A stretch of DNA of 64,000 nucleotides from Marinobacter sp. F3R11 (GTDB taxonomy: Bacteria; Pseudomonadota; Gammaproteobacteria; Pseudomonadales; Oleiphilaceae), in contig NZ_QOCH01000015.1 in the NCBI RefSeq assembly GCF_003318275.1, forward strand, positions 283,608-347,607, given 5' to 3'. The notes beneath the pieces were generated by a model. The model saw only the letters and a list, made by a program, of their open reading frames with translations, was not told the DNA's origin and made no database searches. Both the position numbers and the translations under genes were made by a program. Positions 36,089 to 46,114 of this stretch are shown here, piece after piece (the first letter of the stretch is position 1; each line of letters begins with the position of its first letter).

Positions 36089-37066
36089 ATGGCGAAAATG
36101 AACATGCTGCAGGCCATCAACGATGCTCTGGATATAGCGATGGCGTCCAACGACCGTGTTCTGTGTTTTGGAGAGGATGTCGGTATTTTTGGTGGTGTAT
36201 TCCGGGCTACCAGCAACCTGCAACAGAAGTACGGTAAAGACCGCTGTTTCAACACGCCCCTTGTAGAACAGGGCATTATCGGGTTCGCCAACGGTCTGGC
36301 TGCTCAGGGCTCATTTCCGGTGGCCGAGATCCAGTTTGCTGACTATATCTTTCCGGCCTTCGACCAGATTGTTAACGAGTCAGCCAAGTTCCGCTACCGC
36401 TCGGGCAACCTGTTTAACGTTGGAGGCTTAACCATTCGCTCACCCTACGGCGGAGGCATAGCCGGTGGTCTTTACCACTCTCAGTCACCAGAAGCTTATT
36501 TTGCCCACACCCCGGGCCTGAAAGTTGTCGTGCCGCGCAACCCGCATCAGGCTAAAGGCTTGCTACTGGCCGCCATTAACGACCCAAACCCCACCCTGTT
36601 CTTTGAGCCCAAGCGTCTTTACCGCGCCTCCACAGGCGAGGTCCCGGAAGGTGAATACCGGTTGCCACTGGGTGAAGCCGAGGTCCTGAAAGAGGGTACA
36701 GATGTAACGGTACTGGGCTGGGGTGCACAGATGGAAGTGATCGACAAAGCCGTCGAAATGGCAGAGAAAGAAGGTTTCTCCTGCGAAGTCATCGACCTGC
36801 GCACAATTCTGCCCTGGGACATAGACACGGTTGCTGAATCGGTGCTTAAAACCGGGCGGCTGGTGATCACCCACGAAGCACCTCTTACGGGTGGCTTCGC
36901 CGGCGAGATAGCCGCAACGATACAGGAACGCTGCTTCCTTTATCTGGAATCACCGATCGCGCGGGTCACGGGAATGGATACACCCTTCCCTCTGGTGCTT
37001 GAGAAAGAGCACTTCCCCAATCACCTGAAGGTCTATGAAGCCATTCGGGAAAGCATCGAATTCTAA
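36089..37066 (+). CDS. 2-Oxoacid dehydrogenase E1 beta, 325 aa
   Basis: The transketolase-like beta subunit pairs with E1 alpha. Features: [17 protein letters not shown] near the start, [29 protein letters not shown], and YYHSQSPEA-like [25 protein letters not shown]. The motif [19 protein letters not shown] is typical of branched-chain and acetoin/pyruvate E1 beta subunits. Its ATG at 36089 lies one base after the E1 alpha stop codon, with a GGGAGGGG site inside the preceding gene. Translational coupling is likely. Confidence 0.9.
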   Translation: MAKMNMLQAINDALDIAMASNDRVLCFGEDVGIFGGVFRATSNLQQKYGKDRCFNTPLVEQGIIGFANGLAAQGSFPVAEIQFADYIFPAFDQIVNESAKFRYRSGNLFNVGGLTIRSPYGGGIAGGLYHSQSPEAYFAHTPGLKVVVPRNPHQAKGLLLAAINDPNPTLFFEPKRLYRASTGEVPEGEYRLPLGEAEVLKEGTDVTVLGWGAQMEVIDKAVEMAEKEGFSCEVIDLRTILPWDIDTVAESVLKTGRLVITHEAPLTGGFAGEIAATIQERCFLYLESPIARVTGMDTPFPLVLEKEHFPNHLKVYEAIRESIEF

Positions 37067-37089
37067 GCGGATATCCGGACAGGAGAACA

Positions 37090-38319
37090 ATGATGAGTGA
37101 TTTTATACTGCCCGATATCGGCGAAGGTATCGTGGAATGTGAACTGGTTAAATGGCTGGTAAGTGAAGGCGATCTGATCGAAGAAGATCAGCCAGTCGCC
37201 GAAGTGATGACCGATAAAGCACTGGTGGAAATTCCGGCCCCCTACAAAGGCCGGGTTACCCGCCTGTACTGGAAAGAAGGCGATATTGCCAAAGTTCATG
37301 CACCTCTGTTCGAGCTGGTGGATGAAAGTGGTGAAAACGACGCCCCTGAATCCGAGACAAAACAACCTGAGCCTGCCCAAAGCCCGGCGCCGGCAGCGGA
37401 GCCAGGCTCCAGACCCACCACATCGCCGGACCAGCAATCGATTCCTGCCAGCCCCGCAGTGCGCCGTCTGGTGCGTGAGAACGGCCTGGCACTGGCGGAT
37501 ATTGAAGGCTCAGGTAAGGATGGGCGGGTTCTCAAAGAGGATGTGCTCGAACACCTGGAGCAACCTGTACCGGAAAGCAATCCGCGCAGACCGGAAGCCC
37601 GGTCCCGCAATCAGCAAACCCGCATTGAGCCCATCAAAGGCATGCAGGCCGTTATGGCCAAACGCATGGTGGCATCCGCATCGACCATTCCGCACTTCAA
37701 CTTCAGCGAAGATATTGATGTCACGGAGTTGCTGAGTCTGCGACAGCAGCTCAAGCCGGAGGCGGAAGCCCGGGGCTCCCGCCTCACTCTCATGCCGTTC
37801 ATCATGAAAGCCATTGCACTTGCAGTGCGGGAATACCCGATACTCAATAGCCAGATCAATGAAGATGTTACCGAGATCCACTACCTGCCAGGCTGTAACG
37901 TTGGTATGGCTGTGGACAGCAAAATCGGGCTGCTTGTGCCGAATGTTAAGAACGTGGACCAGCTTACCCTGCTTGAGATTGCCGACGAGGTAACGCGGCT
38001 GACCGAAGCCGCCAGGGAAGGCCGGGTAAGCCCCGAGGATCTCAAAGGTGGCACCATTACCATCTCCAACATTGGCGCACTGGGTGGCACTTACGCATCA
38101 CCTATTATCAATGCTCCGGAGGTGGCTATTGTGGCTCTCGGGCGCACCCAGAAGCTGCCGCGCTTTGATGCCAGCGGGCAAGTAGTTGAACGCGCGATCA
38201 TGACCATCAGCTGGGCCGGCGACCACCGCATTATTGATGGCGGCACCATAGCCCGCTTCAACAATCTGTGGAAGAGCTACCTGGAGTCACCACAATCCAT
38301 GTTACTTCACATGGGCTGA
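37090..38319 (+). CDS. 2-Oxoacid dehydrogenase E2 acyltransferase, 409 aa
   Basis: Order of domains: one lipoyl domain (residues 1-80; lipoylated Lys43 in MTDKALVEI), a Pro/Ala linker, a peripheral subunit-binding domain (about 118-155; SPAVRRLVRENGLALADIEGSG), and a catalytic core (about 185-405) ending with SWAGDHRIIDGGTIARF, where the catalytic His lies. It transfers the acyl group to CoA. ATGs at 37090 and 37093 are both possible starts; the upstream AGGAGAAC site suits either. Only one lipoyl domain, as in branched-chain complexes. Confidence 0.9.
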   Translation: MMSDFILPDIGEGIVECELVKWLVSEGDLIEEDQPVAEVMTDKALVEIPAPYKGRVTRLYWKEGDIAKVHAPLFELVDESGENDAPESETKQPEPAQSPAPAAEPGSRPTTSPDQQSIPASPAVRRLVRENGLALADIEGSGKDGRVLKEDVLEHLEQPVPESNPRRPEARSRNQQTRIEPIKGMQAVMAKRMVASASTIPHFNFSEDIDVTELLSLRQQLKPEAEARGSRLTLMPFIMKAIALAVREYPILNSQINEDVTEIHYLPGCNVGMAVDSKIGLLVPNVKNVDQLTLLEIADEVTRLTEAAREGRVSPEDLKGGTITISNIGALGGTYASPIINAPEVAIVALGRTQKLPRFDASGQVVERAIMTISWAGDHRIIDGGTIARFNNLWKSYLESPQSMLLHMG

Positions 38320-38323
38320 TCAA

Positions 38324-40204
38324 ATGGCGCACCCGAACCAGTCATCGCCGATGCCGCAACCATCGCAGCTGCAGCAATTCTACATCCCGGAAGAACAGTC
38401 GGTTTACCTGCTCAGCCATAACGATGCGCGAAAGCTGAAAGACTGGGTTGAACTCTGTACAACCCAACTGAAACAGATGGGTTATGTGGACATCGCGATG
38501 ATTGGCAAAGGTGCCTATGGCTTCGTGTTTTCCGGCAGGTTGCCGCTGGAGGGAGCACGGGACCTCGAGCATGTGTTCAAGTTCACCCGTATAACTCTGC
38601 CCCAACACCTCCACGACCGGCTGGAAGACGAAGCCTATATTCTGGAACAGGTAGAGCACCCCCGGGTGCCTCGCCTGATCGCTTTCTACCGCGCCGGAAA
38701 GCAGCCAATTCTGGTGATGGAACGCGCACCAGGCTTTAACCTGGAAGAAGTTTCATTGCGGGAAGGCCGTCTGAGCCCTCGCCTGATCATCCACATTGCC
38801 GACCAGCTTGCCGATATTCTGCGCAACCTGCGGCGCGAATCCGATACTGGAAAGCGCCCTATCGTGCATGGAGACATCAAACCTTCCAATCTGGTATTTG
38901 ATGAAGAGAACGAAAACATCGCCCTGATCGACTGGGGCTCCTCGGTGTTTGCCCAACTGGACGCCAACCAGCAGTTTCTCAGCCCCAATGTGATGGAGTT
39001 GATGTCTGATAACCTGCAACAAACCAACGCACGTCTGGGCGATGTTTACTTCATCGGCGAAGAACAACTGTATGGCGGCCTGTCATCGCCAAGATTCGAT
39101 GAGCAGGGTGCAGCGGCCACTCTTTATGCACTGGCCTCGGGGCAATCCTGCAGGTTCGGACACCAGGCGATACCCGCCACCTCCCTCGGTTTACCCATGG
39201 AATTTGCACGCATGCTGGACGGCATGCTGGGGCCGGATCCAGCTCTGCGCTTACGTGCCGGTGACCATTACCTGAAGGAGATGCCACGCATGGCCCGAAC
39301 GGTGATGATCGACTTACCCGAACCCGATCCCATACCACTGGTGCCAGTGTGGACACGGCTTTCCGGGAGAGAGATCGACACAGTGGTCTACAGTTCCCGC
39401 AAATCCTTTCTCCGCCAGGAAGGTGCCCCGGAAACCCTGAACGATGTCAACGACGTGCAGCTTGACCGCTACTACAAGAACTTCATGCAGGGTATGGGGG
39501 AGACCGAAAAAGCATTCCTGGCAGCGGTCAGCCGGCTCGGCCGATACCCGGTTGAAGGCGGGCTTGCTGTACGCTGGGAAGCCGATGGGATATACGTGGA
39601 TACGTCTTTGAACCTGCATGACCCGGCACTCAAAAAAGCGTTCACCACATCCGTGAACAACATGGTGAATCTGGCTCAGGCGATCTACCGACAGGGTATC
39701 TTCAAAAGCTGCCTGTTCAATGCCCGGGACACTTTACACATTGAGCGCGATAAGCCCGACCAGCCGTTCGTGGCTCCACCGGACATGCGAATACCCTACC
39801 AGGTAAGCTCGGCACCGGAAGTAGAAGACCGCTCACGGGTACACTCCTACTTCGAAGACGGCCCAGATCCGGAAGAATTTCTGGTACTGCCGCAAACCAT
39901 CATCACATCCCTCGAGGCACTCAATACCATTCGCCACACCGGGATGATCATCTTCGAAGCCCTGCCTCTGCACCTGAAAATCCACAGTCAGTATCGATTA
40001 CTGGATCCGGAGAAAGAAGATGAATTCCGCCTGCGGCTGGATGAAATTCTGGCGGCAGTAGACCAGATTACCGGGCTGGGCGTGTCCGGCTTTATGAAAA
40101 TGCCGTACAAGGACACCCGCTTCTTCCCTCATATCGAACGCCTGCCGGAGCGGTATTACCCCAGAAACCCAAGACAGGAAGTGCCATTTGAAGAGCCGCA
40201 GTAG
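38324..40204 (+). CDS. Hanks-type serine/threonine protein kinase, 626 aa
   Basis: A protein kinase domain spans about 55-320: glycine loop GKGAYGFV (61-68), likely catalytic Lys86 (VFKFTR), Glu in EDEAYILEQVEHP, catalytic loop HGDIKPSNLV (182-191), and DWG (203-205) instead of DFG. The C-terminal 300 residues form an unrecognised domain. The gene begins 4 bp after the E2 stop. The mammalian branched-chain kinase is a GHKL-type enzyme, so this is a different family. Regulation of the adjacent dehydrogenase is an inference from position. Confidence 0.85.
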   Translation: MAHPNQSSPMPQPSQLQQFYIPEEQSVYLLSHNDARKLKDWVELCTTQLKQMGYVDIAMIGKGAYGFVFSGRLPLEGARDLEHVFKFTRITLPQHLHDRLEDEAYILEQVEHPRVPRLIAFYRAGKQPILVMERAPGFNLEEVSLREGRLSPRLIIHIADQLADILRNLRRESDTGKRPIVHGDIKPSNLVFDEENENIALIDWGSSVFAQLDANQQFLSPNVMELMSDNLQQTNARLGDVYFIGEEQLYGGLSSPRFDEQGAAATLYALASGQSCRFGHQAIPATSLGLPMEFARMLDGMLGPDPALRLRAGDHYLKEMPRMARTVMIDLPEPDPIPLVPVWTRLSGREIDTVVYSSRKSFLRQEGAPETLNDVNDVQLDRYYKNFMQGMGETEKAFLAAVSRLGRYPVEGGLAVRWEADGIYVDTSLNLHDPALKKAFTTSVNNMVNLAQAIYRQGIFKSCLFNARDTLHIERDKPDQPFVAPPDMRIPYQVSSAPEVEDRSRVHSYFEDGPDPEEFLVLPQTIITSLEALNTIRHTGMIIFEALPLHLKIHSQYRLLDPEKEDEFRLRLDEILAAVDQITGLGVSGFMKMPYKDTRFFPHIERLPERYYPRNPRQEVPFEEPQ

Positions 40205-40291
40205 GCTAACGCTTTATTGCTTCGTAAATGCCGCCGTTTGGTTTACGATGCGCCCCTTCCGACTCCTTCCGCCAAAACCATCAGGCCTGCC

Positions 40292-41035
40292 ATGTCCTCA
40301 AATCACCTGTATACCGACCTGTCTGGCTATTACGACTTATTATGCGCGGATATCAACTACCACGCACAAAGCCACAGCGTTCAGAGGCTGCACCAGCTAT
40401 TCGGGAACCATGGCAAAACACACCTGGATCTGGCCTGCGGTACAGGCCCTCACCTACGCCACTTTATCGATTTCGGGTATGAAAGCAGTGGTCTGGATAT
40501 AAACCAGCCCATGCTCGATATCGCTCAAAGCCGGTGTCCGGAAGCCCGGTTTTTATTGGGGGATATGTGCAACTTTGAACCTGATGAGCCTCTGGATCTG
40601 ATCACCTGCCTCCTGTATTCCATCCACTACAGCGCTGGCACTGAAAAGCTGAAGCAGTGCATTGCCAGTGTGTACCGTGCACTGAAACCTGGTGGCGTAT
40701 TTTGCTTCAACTCCGTTGATAAAAACAAAATAGATAACCGCCTGTTTGAAAGACATACTGCAAACAAAGGGAGCAGTGCATTCTCCTTCAGCTCTGCCTG
40801 GCACTACTGCGGGGAAGGTGAAAAACAATCCCTTAAACTCGAAATAAGGAAGACAGCCGATGGCGTTACTCAATGCTGGGATGATGAACATTCCATGGTG
40901 GCACTGAGCTTTAAGCAACTGACGACAATTCTGCAGCAGTACTTTGACGTCCATATCTTCGAACACGATTATGAGAAAATCATGCCCTGGAACAATGAGA
41001 CGGGGAACGCCATTTTTGTCTGTGTGAAAGCTTAG
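40292..41035 (+). CDS. SAM-dependent methyltransferase, 247 aa
   Basis: A class I methyltransferase fold is shown by [14 protein letters not shown] (motif I) and [14 protein letters not shown] (motif II), with a later LYSIHYSAG segment and [12 protein letters not shown]. It has the size and plan of small-molecule methyltransferases, but the substrate is unknown. I start at ATG 40292 ([17 protein letters not shown]); an upstream frame from 40217 adds unlike sequence. It is on the same strand as the kinase gene, 87 bp after it. Confidence 0.8.
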   Translation: MSSNHLYTDLSGYYDLLCADINYHAQSHSVQRLHQLFGNHGKTHLDLACGTGPHLRHFIDFGYESSGLDINQPMLDIAQSRCPEARFLLGDMCNFEPDEPLDLITCLLYSIHYSAGTEKLKQCIASVYRALKPGGVFCFNSVDKNKIDNRLFERHTANKGSSAFSFSSAWHYCGEGEKQSLKLEIRKTADGVTQCWDDEHSMVALSFKQLTTILQQYFDVHIFEHDYEKIMPWNNETGNAIFVCVKA

Positions 41036-41123
41036 ACTGGTTACTGGATTTCCCGAACCAGCACTGGTAACTTCCCCTACAGATTTATCAACCGTTAAAC
41101 ACATACCTTCAAGGATTGAAGAT

Positions 41124-43256
41124 ATGCCCCTGGCAAATGGATTGCAGTTCACCGTACGTGTCGGTGGGCTTCCCGAAGACGTATTTTCTGTCGTCAGCTT
41201 CGCACTGACCGAAGGTCTTTCAACACTTTTTCATGGCCGTCTGGTTCTGGCCAGTGCAGTCTCCTCTATTGAAGCCTCGGAGGTACTGGAACAACCGGCA
41301 GATCTGATAGTCTGGCAGCATGGCAGTCCGCTTCGGCGCTTCACCGGCGTGGTCAATGAGTTCGCCCGGGGCGACAGCGGCCACCGCCGCACCCGATATG
41401 AACTGGTAATCCAGCCCCCCTTGTGGCGTTTAGGAATGATGCACAACAGCCGCATATTCCAGACCCAGCCCACAGATACCATCGTGCGCACCCTGTTGGA
41501 AGAAAGGGGGATCGTAGACACAGTATTTGATCTCAAACGTGCGCCCGAAGAGCGGGAATATTGTGTTCAGTATCAGGAAAGCGATCTGGCATTTATTGAG
41601 CGCATGGCCGCTGAGGAAGGCTGGCATTATCGGTATCATCATGGCAATGCAGGCAATGATCAAAATAGCAATGATGAACCCGGCCTGATCATCGCCGACC
41701 ATCATGGCAATGCACCTCGCCTCAAAACCGCAGAATACAACGGCAAAGCCGGTGGCAGCACCCAGCAGCCTGCGGTGTTTCGTTTTCACTACCAAGAGCG
41801 GGTTCGCACTGAATCCGTTGTCACAAAGGACTATACCTTCAGAAATCCCGCTTATTCATTGGTTCATGAACACAGTGCCGCCAGCATCAACCAGCGTCAG
41901 GATTACCAACACTTTGATTACCCTGGCCGGTTCAAAAGCGATGCCAGCGGCCAGCCATTCACACAGGCTCGACTGGACGCCCTCAGAAACGATGCCAGTA
42001 CCGCCAGTGGGGAAAGTAATCGCCCGGACTTTAGCTGCGGCGCCAAAGTAGAACTCAGGAACCATGACAGCGACAAACTGAACCGGGACTGGCTGCTCAC
42101 CGCCATTACCCATATAGGCCAGCAACCCCAGGCGCTGGAAGAAGAAAGCGGTTCTGAACCAACCACATATCACAACCTGTTCAGTGCTGTTCCCGCCAGC
42201 AAAACCTGGCGCCCACTGTGCAATCACCGCCCGCTGGTGGAAGGGCCGCAGGTTGCGATTGTGACCGGTCCCGAAGGTGAAGAAATTCACTGTGACGAAT
42301 TTGGCCGGGTAAAGGTCAGATTTCCCTGGGATCGCTACTCTGAAAATAACGAATACAGCAGCGCATGGTTGCGGGTAAGTCAGGGCTGGGCGGGCGGCCA
42401 ATATGGTTTCATGGCATTGCCAAGAATCGGCCACGAAGTGATTGTGTCTTTCCTTGATGGCGACCCGGACCAACCCCTTATCACCGGCAGAACCCATCAT
42501 GCTACCAACACACCACCCTACCCCTTGCCAGAGCATAAAACCCGGACCACCCTGAAAACCCAAACCCACAAGGGTGAAGGCAGCAACGAGTTACGTTTCG
42601 AGGACGAAGCAGATAAAGAGCATATCTACATCCACGCTCAAAAGGACCTGGACCTGCTTACCGAGAACAACCGTACCGAAGTCATCAGAAACGACAGCCA
42701 CCTGACCGTTGAGAATGACCGGTTCAGCCAGGTAACAACGAACGACCACGCCAGGGTCGATGGAGAGCACAGGGAAACTATCGGCGGCGACTACAGCCAT
42801 ACAGTTCACGGCAGCCACCACAGCAAATCCGGCAAAGGCCAGCTCATCGAAGCCGGCAATGAAATCCACCATAAAGCGGGAATGAAGATAGTAATCGAAG
42901 CTGGTGCAGAAGTGACCCTGAAGGCCGGTGGCAGCTTTGTAAAGGTGGATCCGAGTGGCGTAACCGTTTCCGGGCCGCTGGTGAGGATGAACTCCGGGGG
43001 GGGACCGGGGAGCGGGCGTTCAGTGGCTGCCCAGAAACCACAAAAGCCTGCTTTAGTTGCTGAAAACGATCCGGCGGCAGGAAACTCCGACAGTTTGCCC
43101 GTAACCGGTACACGAGCAGTAGCTAATCCTCAGCCCGGCCCGGACTTTAAACTGCGTGAAGCTGCAAAGAGTGATGCACTGCTAAGCAAGCCATGCGGTA
43201 AACAACCTGATGGACGCTGCAGCTTCAACCCCTGTCCTTGTGAGGTCAGGGCATGA
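41124..43256 (+). CDS. vgrG: Type VI secretion tip protein VgrG, 710 aa
   Basis: VgrG forms the trimeric spike of the type VI injection apparatus. The gp27-like part (residues 1-380) holds [10 protein letters not shown]-like [17 protein letters not shown], then the gp5 OB part ([23 protein letters not shown]), and a repeat-rich C-terminal beta-helix (HVKAGSGTHL-like repeats of [11 protein letters not shown]). No other T6SS structural genes are visible in the window, so this is an orphan vgrG. The C-terminus ends in a Cys-Pro-rich segment ([19 protein letters not shown]) rather than a known toxin domain. Confidence 0.88.
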   Translation: MPLANGLQFTVRVGGLPEDVFSVVSFALTEGLSTLFHGRLVLASAVSSIEASEVLEQPADLIVWQHGSPLRRFTGVVNEFARGDSGHRRTRYELVIQPPLWRLGMMHNSRIFQTQPTDTIVRTLLEERGIVDTVFDLKRAPEEREYCVQYQESDLAFIERMAAEEGWHYRYHHGNAGNDQNSNDEPGLIIADHHGNAPRLKTAEYNGKAGGSTQQPAVFRFHYQERVRTESVVTKDYTFRNPAYSLVHEHSAASINQRQDYQHFDYPGRFKSDASGQPFTQARLDALRNDASTASGESNRPDFSCGAKVELRNHDSDKLNRDWLLTAITHIGQQPQALEEESGSEPTTYHNLFSAVPASKTWRPLCNHRPLVEGPQVAIVTGPEGEEIHCDEFGRVKVRFPWDRYSENNEYSSAWLRVSQGWAGGQYGFMALPRIGHEVIVSFLDGDPDQPLITGRTHHATNTPPYPLPEHKTRTTLKTQTHKGEGSNELRFEDEADKEHIYIHAQKDLDLLTENNRTEVIRNDSHLTVENDRFSQVTTNDHARVDGEHRETIGGDYSHTVHGSHHSKSGKGQLIEAGNEIHHKAGMKIVIEAGAEVTLKAGGSFVKVDPSGVTVSGPLVRMNSGGGPGSGRSVAAQKPQKPALVAENDPAAGNSDSLPVTGTRAVANPQPGPDFKLREAAKSDALLSKPCGKQPDGRCSFNPCPCEVRA

Positions 43257-43518
43257 TAGTAGCCCTGAAGAAAAACCGGAGAAAAGCGAATCCAAACTTT
43301 ATGTGCCTATAGATAAAGCTCCGTTGGGCGCACCAAAGCAGATCTGCAGCCTGGGTGAACGCCCCGGATTTCGAACAACTCTATCGAAACAGGCCCCACC
43401 GGTCGATTCAGGAGATGGGCCCCGACACTGCTCGGCTATCTGTCATGTGCTATCTGACAGGATCCATTACAGACATCATGCCCTGGCAGGCCACGTCAGA
43501 AGTCTGACCAGCGTATAG
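43210..43518 (+). pseudogene. Possible decayed gene behind vgrG
   Basis: Two overlapping fragments share a protein-like look. One frame (43210-43518, starting inside vgrG) gives SPEEKPEKSESKLYVPIDKAPLGAPK early on. A second frame (open 43313-43507) gives RSAAWVNAPDFEQLYRN then PDTARLSVMCYLTGSITD and stops at 43507. Together they would make one sequence if a frameshift occurred near 43,320-43,345. Such a place usually carries a T6SS effector or adaptor. No family was recognised and I cannot exclude chance. Confidence 0.3.
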
Positions 43519-43822
43519 CTGCCGGATCCAAATACCTTCCTACCTCAGATTCCATTCCCCAACCCGGTTTGACAGCCTTTCACCCGAAACGAAGAAGCAT
43601 TGGCTCACCGGTACACCGGGCCAAGCCATAACAAATTCTGATACATATAAACATATTATCGATTGGATCTTATAGAGTCTGATCTTTTACTCTGGGAGTA
43701 AGTTCGTCTGGCGGCAGAAAAAGAAGCCCTGCCCCGTGACCAGCGCATCCAGAGATGCCGGACGTGAACCAGACAAAATCACGCAGTCTATATCCAATGG
43801 CCTGAATATCTGAGGACGCACA
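43519..43822. other. Gene-free region between the vgrG remnant and the RidA gene
   Basis: No credible coding frame was seen. The part from about 43,630 to 43,690 is AT-rich and probably carries the promoter of the RidA-DadA operon; a TATAGAGT-like -10 region stands near 43,671. No terminator was identified with confidence. Confidence 0.35.
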
Positions 43823-44167
43823 ATGATTAAACGCTATCACTCCAATAAAACACTGAGCAAAATCGTTACTACCGACTCCGTCGTATATCTGGCCGGACAG
43901 GTTGCTGATGACACCACCCAGGACGTCAAAGACCAGACCCGTCAGATTCTGGCCAAGGTGGACAAGTTGCTGGCGGAAGTCGGGAGTGATAAATCCAAAC
44001 TGCTGAGCGTGATCATTTGGCTTGCCGATATCGATGAAAAGGATGCCATGAACGAGGCCTGGTTCGAGTGGATCGCCCCTGAGAACACACCCGCCCGCGC
44101 CTGTGTGGAGTCACGGCTGGCCCGCCCTGAAATTCGCGTGGAAATGAAAATCGAAGCGGCCCGCTGA
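43823..44167 (+). CDS. RidA-family protein, 114 aa
   Basis: It has the RidA/YjgF/UK114 fold: KIVTTDSVVYLAGQVADD at the start and a C-terminal ENTPARACVESRLARPEIRVEMKIEA with the Arg at about residue 99 that binds the substrate carboxylate. RidA hydrolyses enamine/imine intermediates made by PLP or FAD enzymes of amino acid metabolism. It lies 38 bp upstream of an amino-acid-oxidase-like gene, which agrees with this role. Confidence 0.9.
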   Translation: MIKRYHSNKTLSKIVTTDSVVYLAGQVADDTTQDVKDQTRQILAKVDKLLAEVGSDKSKLLSVIIWLADIDEKDAMNEAWFEWIAPENTPARACVESRLARPEIRVEMKIEAAR

Positions 44168-44205
44168 TAGAAGCCGAGCAGGATTGCACCAACCAGGATA
44201 TGACC

Positions 44206-45486
44206 ATGACATCAGTTGCACACGACACCACCCATGAAAAAACCCACGTCGGCATTATTGGCGCCGGTATCGTCGGGTTGTCCTGTGCACTGTGGTTGCT
44301 TCAGGCAGGTTACAGGGTAACCGTTATTGACCGGGGCCAGCCGGGTGAAGGAACGTCCTTTGGAAATGCCGGGGTTCTGGCGGGTTTTGCCCGGCTTCCT
44401 TTTACCCGGTTTTCAATGTTGAGCAAAATCCCCAGATTGCTGATGGACCGGGATAGCCCCCTGTCGGTGGCGGGTCATTATGTTCCGGACCTGATGCCCT
44501 ACGGCTGGCATTACTTCAGGTCCTGCTTCAACTATAAAACCATGAGGTCCGCCCTCACCGAGCTTCAAGCCAGTGCTTTTGATGCCGACCAGGTGCTTCT
44601 GAACCTCACCGGCGGCAAGCACCTTGTCCAGAGCAAAGGCAGTCTGGGCCTGTATGCCGATGCCGGTAGTATTGCACAGGCAAAAACAGGTGAGATGCGT
44701 GAGCGACAGCAGCAAGGAGTTAACCTGGAATTCCTGGACGCTCTCCAGGTCCATGATCTGGAGCCTGGGCTGGCGCCTTTTTATGCCGGTGGTGTCTATT
44801 ACCCGGATACACGATTCACCGTCAGCCCGATTGAACTGAGCCGCTGTTACGCACGCTATTTCGAGGCCCAAGGGGGCCGGATTATCCGCGACAAGGTCAA
44901 CTTCATCGATGTTAAGGATCACGGGGTAGCGGTTCAGTCATCCCTCCAGTGCGAGCAGTTTGATCAGCTGGTCATTGCCGCGGGTGTTGCCTCCAAACCC
45001 CTGCTTGCCCAGCTTGGGCTGAGCATCCCTCTGGTGAGCGAAAGAGGCTATCACCTGATGATTGATGCGGAAGGAAAGCAGCTGAGCCGCCCCATTGCCT
45101 GGCTGGACAAATCCGTGTTCATTTCACCGATGGAAGGTAGCATCCGCATGGCGGGTACCGCTGAATTCGCAGATGAAAACGCAATGCCCAATCGGGGCCG
45201 GGTCGAGTGCATGAAACGTCATGCCCATACCATGCTGGGAGATGACCTTAACATTGAGTCAACCTGGGTGGGCAGCCGCCCGTCGACTCCCGATTCCCTG
45301 CCGGTCATCGGGCCCCTGCCGGGACAACCAAGGATAACCCTGGCCTTCGGGCACGGCCATCTCGGCCTGACCCTCAGTGCAGTAACAGGAAAACTGGTTG
45401 CGGAGACCATACAGGGGACCAAACCTTCTGTGGATCTGGAAGCATTTTCTCCACTCCGCTTCAGCCAGCAACGGTCGGTAGCCTGA
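44206..45486 (+). CDS. DadA-like FAD-dependent amino acid oxidoreductase
   Basis: A glycine-rich FAD motif (IIGAGIVGLSCALWL, about residues 17-31) opens a DAO-type fold. Later markers: YYPDTRFTVSPIELSRCYARYFEAQG, WLDKSVFISPMEGSIRMAGTAEFA and WVGSRPSTPDSLPVIGPLP near the end, as in D-amino acid dehydrogenases (DadA). An ATG at 44200 sits one base behind AGGA; ATG 44206 has better spacing, giving 426 aa. Acts on a D-amino acid or similar amine in the membrane or cytosol. Substrate unknown. Confidence 0.85.
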   Translation: MTSVAHDTTHEKTHVGIIGAGIVGLSCALWLLQAGYRVTVIDRGQPGEGTSFGNAGVLAGFARLPFTRFSMLSKIPRLLMDRDSPLSVAGHYVPDLMPYGWHYFRSCFNYKTMRSALTELQASAFDADQVLLNLTGGKHLVQSKGSLGLYADAGSIAQAKTGEMRERQQQGVNLEFLDALQVHDLEPGLAPFYAGGVYYPDTRFTVSPIELSRCYARYFEAQGGRIIRDKVNFIDVKDHGVAVQSSLQCEQFDQLVIAAGVASKPLLAQLGLSIPLVSERGYHLMIDAEGKQLSRPIAWLDKSVFISPMEGSIRMAGTAEFADENAMPNRGRVECMKRHAHTMLGDDLNIESTWVGSRPSTPDSLPVIGPLPGQPRITLAFGHGHLGLTLSAVTGKLVAETIQGTKPSVDLEAFSPLRFSQQRSVA

Positions 45487-45606
45487 GCATTTTCGTTTGT
45501 GGTTGAAAGCAAGAGACATAGTTTTCATAGCAGACCGGCCTTATAGGCCATAAGACCGGAAACTCCCGGTGCCAATTTTCGATATATCATTTTTAAGGAA
45601 CTCAAA

Positions 45607-46044
45607 ATGCTGTCAATCAAACGTCTCGATCAGAATGATGCTCAATTGTTGATCAAGGGCGCCCGGGCAAAAGCAGAGGAAATCGGGGTACCCATGTGCA
45701 TAGCGATTACTGACGAATCCGGTTCACTGATTGCTTTTGAGCGTATGGATGGAGGCAAAATCACCAGTGTTACTATCGCTCAGGACAAGGCATTTACGGC
45801 TGCCGCCGCACGCAAGGCCACACACCAATACAATGAAACCTGTATACCTGGAAATCTGGGCTTCGGAATTCACACAGCGCTGGGAGGCCGGTTATGTGTG
45901 GTCGGTGGTGGTTTACCCGTTGAAATAAATGCTGAGGTGGTAGGCGGAATCGGGCTGAGTTCCGGCACCCCCCAACAGGATATGGCCTGTGCCCAGGCCG
46001 GCCTTGAATACTTCCTGGAAACGGTCGGTCAGAAACAGGGATGA
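45607..46044 (+). CDS. GlcG/HbpS-family heme-binding-like protein, 145 aa
   Basis: It matches the GlcG/HbpS family (PduO-C-like fold): MCIAITDESGSLIAFERMDG, then PGNLGFGIHTALGG and GGIGLSSGTPQQDMACAQAG. Members bind heme or cobalamin-like ligands, or act as accessory proteins of FAD enzymes. The gene is downstream of the DadA-like gene (120-bp gap) and closes the unit before the terminator at 46079. A role in the amino acid oxidation system is inferred. Confidence 0.82.
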   Translation: MLSIKRLDQNDAQLLIKGARAKAEEIGVPMCIAITDESGSLIAFERMDGGKITSVTIAQDKAFTAAAARKATHQYNETCIPGNLGFGIHTALGGRLCVVGGGLPVEINAEVVGGIGLSSGTPQQDMACAQAGLEYFLETVGQKQG

Positions 46045-46078
46045 CAAATCCCTGCCACATATCATAACCTGCTATAAG

Positions 46079-46114
46079 AAAGCGCCCTTAAATAATCATT
46101 TGGGCGCTTTTTTC
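46079..46114 (+). terminator. Rho-independent terminator after the GlcG/HbpS gene
   Basis: AAAGCGCCC pairs with GGGCGCTTT around a 13-nt loop, followed by a run of six T bases. It ends the RidA-DadA-GlcG unit. Confidence 0.85.

Noticed and set aside
41124-43256. A complete type VI secretion cluster
   Set aside because: No tss sheath, baseplate or tube gene lies in the window; only one vgrG is present.
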